NCBI RefSeq assembly: GCF_001544075.1
Contig: NZ_BCNT01000005.1
Span: 186,001-250,000, forward strand
Source: Comamonas terrae
Lineage (GTDB): Bacteria > Pseudomonadota > Gammaproteobacteria > Burkholderiales > Burkholderiaceae_C
DNA length: 64,000 nucleotides
Direction: 5' to 3'
Position numbers and translations under genes: made by a program. Position 1 is the first letter of the stretch. Every line of letters starts with the position of its first letter. A model generated the notes under the pieces. That model saw nothing but the letters and a program-made list of their open reading frames with translations. It did no database searches and had not been told where the DNA came from. Shown piece by piece: positions 59,599 through 64,000 of this stretch.

Positions 59599-60093
59599 TT
59601 ACTTCAGCAGGTCCTGCACCTTGGCCAGGGCGGCCTGGCCGCACTGGTCGTCCAGGTGGCCGCCGGGTGCACCGGCCACGCCCACGGCGCCGATCACTTC
59701 GTTGCCCGCCTTCACGGGCACGCCGCCGCCCAGCAGCAGGAAGCCGGGGATGTCGGTCAGGTTGGCCGCGCCGGCGTTCTTCTGGGCGTTTTCCATGATG
59801 GCAAGCGTTGGCGCCTTGGCCGATGCCGAGGTGAAGGCCTTCCGGAAGCTGGCTTCCACGGTATGGGGGCCGGCGTTGTCGGCACGCTGCACGGCGCGCA
59901 CGCCACCTGCGCGGTCCACCACGGTGGCGGTCACGGCATAGCCGTTGGCGGTGCAGGCGGCCACGGTCTGGGCGGCGATCTGGTTGGCCAGCTCCAGCGA
60001 CATGTTCTTTTCCGTGCGCACGGCCTGGGCGTTGGCGGTGCCTGCGGCCAGGGCGGCCAGGGTCAGTGCGGCGAGAGTCAGGGTGCGTTTCAT
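59599..60093 (-). CDS. Exported GlcG/HbpS-like heme-binding-domain protein
   Basis: A 164-residue protein of the GlcG/HbpS (DUF336) family with a cleavable signal peptide (MKRTLTLAALTLAALAAGTA NAQA region), so it is likely periplasmic. The GFLLLGGGVPVKAGNEVIGAVG and final GGHLDDQCGQAAL blocks are characteristic. In Streptomyces, HbpS binds haem and modulates the SenS-SenR two-component system. Here a histidine kinase and response regulator lie directly upstream on the same strand. ATG 60093 follows GGAGA. Haem binding is not demonstrable from sequence. Confidence 0.88.
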   Translation of the reverse strand: MKRTLTLAALTLAALAAGTANAQAVRTEKNMSLELANQIAAQTVAACTANGYAVTATVVDRAGGVRAVQRADNAGPHTVEASFRKAFTSASAKAPTLAIMENAQKNAGAANLTDIPGFLLLGGGVPVKAGNEVIGAVGVAGAPGGHLDDQCGQAALAKVQDLLK

Positions 60094-60170
60094 GCGTTTT
60101 CTCCGGGTGGATGGGTATGAACGCAACTGTAGAAAAGCGCCGCGCCGGCGCCAATGCGGCCGGCTACGCG

Positions 60171-60198
60171 CACCGCTCCGTAGAACTACGGAGCGGTG
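60171..60198. promoter_or_regulatory. Perfect 12-bp-arm palindrome upstream of GlcG/HbpS-like gene
   Basis: CACCGCTCCGTA-GAAC-TACGGAGCGGTG, centred about 90 bases before the start of the exported protein and overlapping the last codons of the response regulator. It could be the binding site for the LuxR-type response regulator, with core CCGTAG-AA-CTACGG, or a hairpin that ends or attenuates the operon transcript. No T-run follows, which favours an operator. Confidence 0.55.
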
Positions 60199-60812
60199 TC
60201 CTCGACCAGGGCCGCGTAGCGCCGGATGAGCTGGGCCAGCGAGTCGGCCTCCAGCTTGGCGAACAGGTTGGCGCGGTGGGTCTCCACCGTGCGCGGCGAA
60301 AGCGCCAGCGCGCGGCCGATCTCCTTGTTGGTGAGCCCTTCCACGATCAGGCCCAGCACCTCGCGCTCGCGGCCCGAGAGCTGGGCATAGCGCTCGCGCG
60401 CCTGCCGGTCGGCCTGGTGGCGCTCGCGCGAGCGCACATGCTGGCGCACGGCGGCCTGCAGCGCTTCGATGAGCAGCTCGTCATCCACGGGTTTTTCGAG
60501 GAATTCCGCTGCGCCGGCCTTGAAGGCGCGGCGGCACATCTCCACCGTGCCGTGGCCCGTGAGCATGATCACGGGCTGGTCCACCCCTTGCGCGGCCAGC
60601 ATGTCCAGCACCGCCAGCCCGCTGGTGCCGGGCATGCGCACGTCCAGCACGATGGCGCCCACGTCGCTGCGCTCGAATTGCGCGAGAAAGTCCTGCGGAT
60701 CGGCCCAGGCCTGCACGCGCAGGCCCACCGTGCCTATGAGCAGCGCCAGGCTGTCGCGCACGGCGGCATCGTCGTCCACCAGGTGGATCAGGGGCGAGAG
60801 GGAAGAGGTCAT
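60186..60812 (-). CDS. FixJ/NarL-type response regulator
   Basis: A 208-residue regulator with an N-terminal receiver domain (phospho-acceptor in IVLDVRMPG, with DDD and the conserved lysine in EKPVDD) and a C-terminal LuxR-type helix-turn-helix (LSGREREVLGLIVEGLTNKEIGRAL...SPRTVETHRANLF). It starts seven bases after the histidine kinase stop, so they are a cognate pair. The most likely target is the exported GlcG/HbpS-like gene downstream, which has a perfect palindrome in front of it. Confidence 0.92.
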   Translation of the reverse strand: MTSSLSPLIHLVDDDAAVRDSLALLIGTVGLRVQAWADPQDFLAQFERSDVGAIVLDVRMPGTSGLAVLDMLAAQGVDQPVIMLTGHGTVEMCRRAFKAGAAEFLEKPVDDELLIEALQAAVRQHVRSRERHQADRQARERYAQLSGREREVLGLIVEGLTNKEIGRALALSPRTVETHRANLFAKLEADSLAQLIRRYAALVEDTAP

Positions 60813-60819
60813 GGTGCGT

Positions 60820-62337
60820 TCATGGCTGGTGGGCCAGCGGCAGCAGCAGGTGGAATTCGGCGCCCGCCCCGTCTGCGGCAGCGGGCGGCGCCAGCGAAAG
60901 TTCGCCGCCCATGGCCTGGGCCAGGCTTTCCGACAGCGACAGGCCCAGCCCCAGGCCGCCCGGGCGCGTGGTGTAGAACGGGGTGAACAGGCGCGCGCGC
61001 GCCTCGGGCGCCACGCCGGGGCCGGTGTCGCGCACGCTCAGCAGCACCCGGCTGCCCTGCTGGACCAGGGCCAGCCGCAGGCGGCGCTGGCCCGCCTCGG
61101 ACTGTTCCATGGCCTGCAGCGCGTTCATCACCAGGTTGTGGATGATCTGCTGCAGCGCCACGGGTTCGGCGCGCACGGCCGGAAGGTCGGCGGGCGCATC
61201 CACCTGCACGGCAATGCCGCGGCGGCGCAGCTCGGGCTCCAGCAGGTGCAGGGCATCGTGCACGGCGGCGGGCAGGGCCAGGGCCTGGGCCTGACCCGAG
61301 AGATCGGGCCGCTCCACCACGCGGCGCAGCCGCCCCACGACGGCGCTGGCGCGCCGTGCCTGGGCCACGGCCTGGCCCATGGCATGGCGCGCGGTATCCA
61401 GGTCCGGCTCCTCCTCGTCCAGCAGGCGCTGTGCGGCCTGGGTGCTGGCCAGCAGTGCGGTCAGTGGCTGGTTGAGTTCGTGCGCCATGCCGGCGGCCAG
61501 CTCGCCCAGCTGGTTGAGCCGGGCCACCTGGCCCAGCCGCAGCAGCTCCTCGGCACGGCGCGCGGCCACGCGCTGGCGCAGCAGGGCGCGCAGAGCGGCC
61601 AGTGCTGCGGCGCTGGCCGCTGCCCAGGCCAGCATGGGCCCCCAGGGCAGCTCGCTCCAGCCCACGTCGCGTTCGAGCACCACGTCGAACGGCTGGCTCT
61701 GCGAAGCCAGCAGCTTGTGGAAGCCGTAGTGCCAGCCATGCGCGAGGCGCCGTCCCGCCTGCACGCCAAAGGCCTGGCCCTGGTATTGAAGCCGTACGCG
61801 CACCGGACTGGTCTGCGCGTCCATGGGCCATTCGTCCCAGGGGATGGTGGCATGCAGGTCCAGCAGCAGGGCGTGGTCGGCCGCCTGGTCCGCCGGGCCT
61901 GCGAGCGCCAGCCACGCCCGGCCCCGGGGCAGGTCGGCCTGGGCCAGTTCGGCATGGCCGCTGTGGCGTGAGCGTGCCTCGGCCGCATCCAGCGCGGAGC
62001 CCAGGGCCGCGGGCAGGTCTGCAGGCCAGGCACTGCCCGGCAGGCGGCGCAGCACCTGGGCGATCTGGGGATAGGCCGCGGGCAGTCGCGGCAGCGGCAT
62101 GGCAATGCTGCTGCCCTGGCCTTCGGCGGGTGGCTGCAGCAGCGGCAGCATGGCCATCACCGCATCGTGCTGCACCGCGCGCTGGCTCAGCAGCCGGTGC
62201 ACGATGCGTGCATCCGTGACGAACGCATCCTCCAGTGCCAGCAGCCGCGCATGGGCAAGCCAGCCCGCGCCCACGGCAGCCACCAGGGCCCAGGCCAGCA
62301 GCCAGGCCAGGGCGCGACGCCAGTGGGACAGGGTCAT
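60820..62337 (-). CDS. Sensor histidine kinase with periplasmic domain
   Basis: A 505-residue inner-membrane kinase. Helix 1 (about 8-28) and helix 2 (about 240-262) enclose a roughly 210-residue periplasmic sensor region with no recognised domain. The cytoplasmic part has the H-box GMAHELNQPLTALLAS, N-box IIHNLVMNALQAM, and G-boxes VRDTGPGV and GLGLGLSLSES, as in DctB/FixL-type kinases. ATG 62337 lies 16 bases after ybeY stops. Because the sensor faces the periplasm, an exported GlcG/HbpS-like partner could interact with it directly, but this is inference. Confidence 0.9.
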   Translation of the reverse strand: MTLSHWRRALAWLLAWALVAAVGAGWLAHARLLALEDAFVTDARIVHRLLSQRAVQHDAVMAMLPLLQPPAEGQGSSIAMPLPRLPAAYPQIAQVLRRLPGSAWPADLPAALGSALDAAEARSRHSGHAELAQADLPRGRAWLALAGPADQAADHALLLDLHATIPWDEWPMDAQTSPVRVRLQYQGQAFGVQAGRRLAHGWHYGFHKLLASQSQPFDVVLERDVGWSELPWGPMLAWAAASAAALAALRALLRQRVAARRAEELLRLGQVARLNQLGELAAGMAHELNQPLTALLASTQAAQRLLDEEEPDLDTARHAMGQAVAQARRASAVVGRLRRVVERPDLSGQAQALALPAAVHDALHLLEPELRRRGIAVQVDAPADLPAVRAEPVALQQIIHNLVMNALQAMEQSEAGQRRLRLALVQQGSRVLLSVRDTGPGVAPEARARLFTPFYTTRPGGLGLGLSLSESLAQAMGGELSLAPPAAADGAGAEFHLLLPLAHQP

Positions 62338-62353
62338 GGCCGGAATCCGCCGC

Positions 62354-62812
62354 CTATTTGGCGTAGGGGTCCTGGAAGCCGAGCTCCTGCATGATTTCGG
62401 TCTCGTAGGCTTCCATTTCCTCGGCATCCTCCTCGCTGGTCTCGTGGTCCCAGCCCTGGGCGTGCAGGGTGCCGTGCACCAGCAGATGGGCGTAGTGCTC
62501 TTCGAGCGATTTGTTCTGCTCCCTGGCCTCGCGCTCGACCACGGGTGCGCACAGCACCAGGTCGGCCATCACGGTGGGGTCCTGCTGGTAGTCGAAGGTC
62601 AGCACATTGGTCGCGTAGTCCTTGTGGCGGTACTCGCGGTTCAGGCTCCGGCCTTCCTCGGCATCGACGATGCGCACCGTGATTTCGGCATCCACGGCCA
62701 GCGCGTGGCGGATCCAGCGCGTGACCTTGCTGCGGGACAGCACGGCGCGGTGGGCGCCTGCTTCGGGGAAGCGGGCAAATTGCAGGGACAGTTGCAGCTG
62801 GTTCAGGGTCAT
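62354..62812 (-). CDS. ybeY: Endoribonuclease YbeY
   Basis: A 152-residue single-strand-specific zinc endoribonuclease involved in 16S rRNA 3' maturation and ribosome quality control. The metal-binding motif [11 protein letters not shown] (His113, His117, His123) is intact and length matches the family. It follows the PhoH-like ATPase gene, as in the conserved ybeZ-ybeY pair, with a 140-base gap in which nothing else was recognised. Confidence 0.95.
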   Translation of the reverse strand: MTLNQLQLSLQFARFPEAGAHRAVLSRSKVTRWIRHALAVDAEITVRIVDAEEGRSLNREYRHKDYATNVLTFDYQQDPTVMADLVLCAPVVEREAREQNKSLEEHYAHLLVHGTLHAQGWDHETSEEDAEEMEAYETEIMQELGFQDPYAK

Positions 62813-62952
62813 TTTGGCTTGTGGCGCTTGTCCGGCAAGCGCAGTAAGCTATGAAATTGGGAGTAAAGGCCTGCGTCGGCAGTGTGCTCCAGGGCGCCGC
62901 CAGGAAGCGAGCTTCCCGCTTCGGCCCGATTTGCGCAAGCCGTGCGCAGGGC

Positions 62953-63957
62953 TCAGAGTTCTTCCGCGGAAGGCAGGGGCCGGGCCGTGCGCGTGCGGTG
63001 CCTGGGCGCCGAGGTGCCTTCGGAGACGCGGCCGCGCGCATCGTAGGCGTCCACGATGCGGGCCACCAGCGGGTGGCGCACCACGTCGGCGCTGGTGAAG
63101 TGGTTGATGGCGATGCCCTTGACGCGACGCAGCACGCGCTCGGCGTCGATGAGGCCGCTGGGCATTCCCTTGGGCAGGTCGATCTGGCTCACGTCGCCCG
63201 TGACCACGGCCCGGGAGCCGAAGCCTATGCGCGTGAGGAACATCTTCATCTGCTCGGGCGTGGTGTTCTGGGCTTCGTCGAGGATCACGAAGGCATTGTT
63301 GAGCGTGCGTCCGCGCATGAAGGCCAGCGGCGCGATCTCCAGCACATTGCGCTCGAAGGCCTTCTGCACGCGGTCGTAGCCCATGAGGTCGTAGAGCGCG
63401 TCGTACAGCGGCCGCAGATAGGGGTCCACCTTCTGCGTCAGGTCGCCCGGCAGAAAGCCCAGGCGCTCGCCGGCCTCCACGGCCGGGCGGGTGAGCACGA
63501 TGCGCTGCACATTGCTGCGCTCCAGCGCATCCACGGCGCAGGCCACGGCCAGATAGGTCTTGCCCGTGCCTGCGGGGCCGATGCCGAAGGTGATGTCGTG
63601 GACGGCAATGCTTTCCAGGTACTGCACCTGGTTGGGCGTGCGCGCGCGCAGGTCGGCGCGGCGCGTGGACAGCTGGGGCGTGTCCAGGGGGGCCTCGATC
63701 AGGTCGGTGTCGCCGGCCAGCATCAGCTGCAGCGTATCCTCGGCGATCGCATCGTCGGCCATCTCGTACAGGGCCTGCAGCAGCTCCAGCGCATCATTGG
63801 CTTTGGCCTTGGGGCCGTCGATCTTGAACTGCTCGTGGCGGTGGGCGATCTTGACGCCCATGGCGATCTCGATGGTGCGCAGGTGCGCATCCGCCGGGCC
63901 GCACAGATGGGACAGGCGCGTATTGTTGTGGGGTGTGAATGTGTGGCGCAGGATCAC
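62953..63957 (-). CDS. ybeZ: PhoH family ATPase (YbeZ-like)
   Basis: A 334-residue P-loop ATPase. An N-terminal KH-like region precedes Walker A GPAGTGKT (127-134) and Walker [10 protein letters not shown], with PhoH-specific [16 protein letters not shown] after it. YbeZ acts with YbeY in rRNA processing. The start is assigned to GTG 63957, because relatives begin [12 protein letters not shown]. No ATG is available upstream before the window edge. Confidence 0.92.
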   Translation of the reverse strand: MILRHTFTPHNNTRLSHLCGPADAHLRTIEIAMGVKIAHRHEQFKIDGPKAKANDALELLQALYEMADDAIAEDTLQLMLAGDTDLIEAPLDTPQLSTRRADLRARTPNQVQYLESIAVHDITFGIGPAGTGKTYLAVACAVDALERSNVQRIVLTRPAVEAGERLGFLPGDLTQKVDPYLRPLYDALYDLMGYDRVQKAFERNVLEIAPLAFMRGRTLNNAFVILDEAQNTTPEQMKMFLTRIGFGSRAVVTGDVSQIDLPKGMPSGLIDAERVLRRVKGIAINHFTSADVVRHPLVARIVDAYDARGRVSEGTSAPRHRTRTARPLPSAEEL

Positions 63958-64000
63958 GCGGATAATTCCAATGAAGATTGGCCCCCGCCTGGCTTGCTGT

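Noticed and set aside
62813-62952. A small gene between ybeY and the PhoH gene
   Set aside because: No start with a ribosome-binding site and no coding pattern in the 140-base gap.
1-64000. CRISPR array, tRNA/rRNA genes, prophage or intact insertion sequence
   Set aside because: No regularly spaced direct repeats, no cloverleaf-like segments, and no transposase, integrase or phage structural proteins were recognised.

Overview
The window is a stretch of high-GC, gene-dense chromosome from a betaproteobacterium of the family Comamonadaceae. A Delftia- or Comamonas-like organism fits best. This is inferred from protein flavour: a DUF3567 protein, DUF1840, two Bug-type tricarboxylate-transporter binding proteins, a PhoH/YbeY pair, and a LIV transporter operon carrying its own CoA ligases. 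Genes sit on both strands, spacing is tight, and no tRNA, rRNA, CRISPR array, prophage or intact insertion sequence was seen.

Layout. 1-9.9 kb: a truncated multi-haem cytochrome c, a DUF3567 protein, a DUF3108 protein, an IclR regulator divergent from a fumarylacetoacetate-hydrolase-family enzyme, a TraB/GumN protein, and a molybdopterin oxidoreductase followed closely by a diguanylate cyclase. 9.9-20.7 kb: an M20D amidohydrolase, a MarR-MFS pair, acyl-CoA-binding protein, an EptA-like phosphoethanolamine transferase, a lipoprotein aminopeptidase, a cyclopropane-fatty-acid synthase-like enzyme, and a Bug binding protein. 20.8-30.5 kb: a branched-chain-amino-acid-type ABC transporter locus with an acyl-CoA synthetase at its head and a phenylacetate-CoA-ligase-like enzyme at its tail, divergent from a Crp/Fnr regulator. 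30.6-34.6 kb: an rRNA pseudouridine synthase with a disordered Arg/Gly/Asp-rich N-terminus, then htpG behind a sigma-32-like promoter.

34.7-44.4 kb: stress and efflux genes. SoxR is divergent from a ridA-MFS operon with a near-canonical SoxR box, followed by an EamA exporter, another MFS, a Gly/Val-rich lipoprotein, a phytase-like esterase, an SrkA-type kinase, a 2'-5' RNA ligase family protein and the ohrR-ohr peroxide module. 44.5-52.5 kb: a leftward run in which AMP nucleosidase sits between two cyclic-di-GMP genes, followed by hydroxyacyl-CoA dehydrogenase, a crotonase and a serine hydrolase. 52.7-58.6 kb: a rightward run of CDF metal exporter, dtd, M20 dipeptidase, dbpA and a second Bug protein. 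58.7-64 kb: an outer-membrane barrel, an exported GlcG/HbpS-domain protein downstream of a histidine kinase and response regulator, then ybeY and a PhoH ATPase.

The most notable non-coding features are the SoxR-controlled promoter, a 118-bp structured repeat present twice directly after stop codons with covarying arms, tandem perfect palindromes between livH and livM, and a 12-bp-arm palindrome between the response regulator and the HbpS-like gene. No clear candidate for an entirely new system was found. The HbpS-like/two-component cluster and the AMP nucleosidase/cyclic-di-GMP operon are the best leads.
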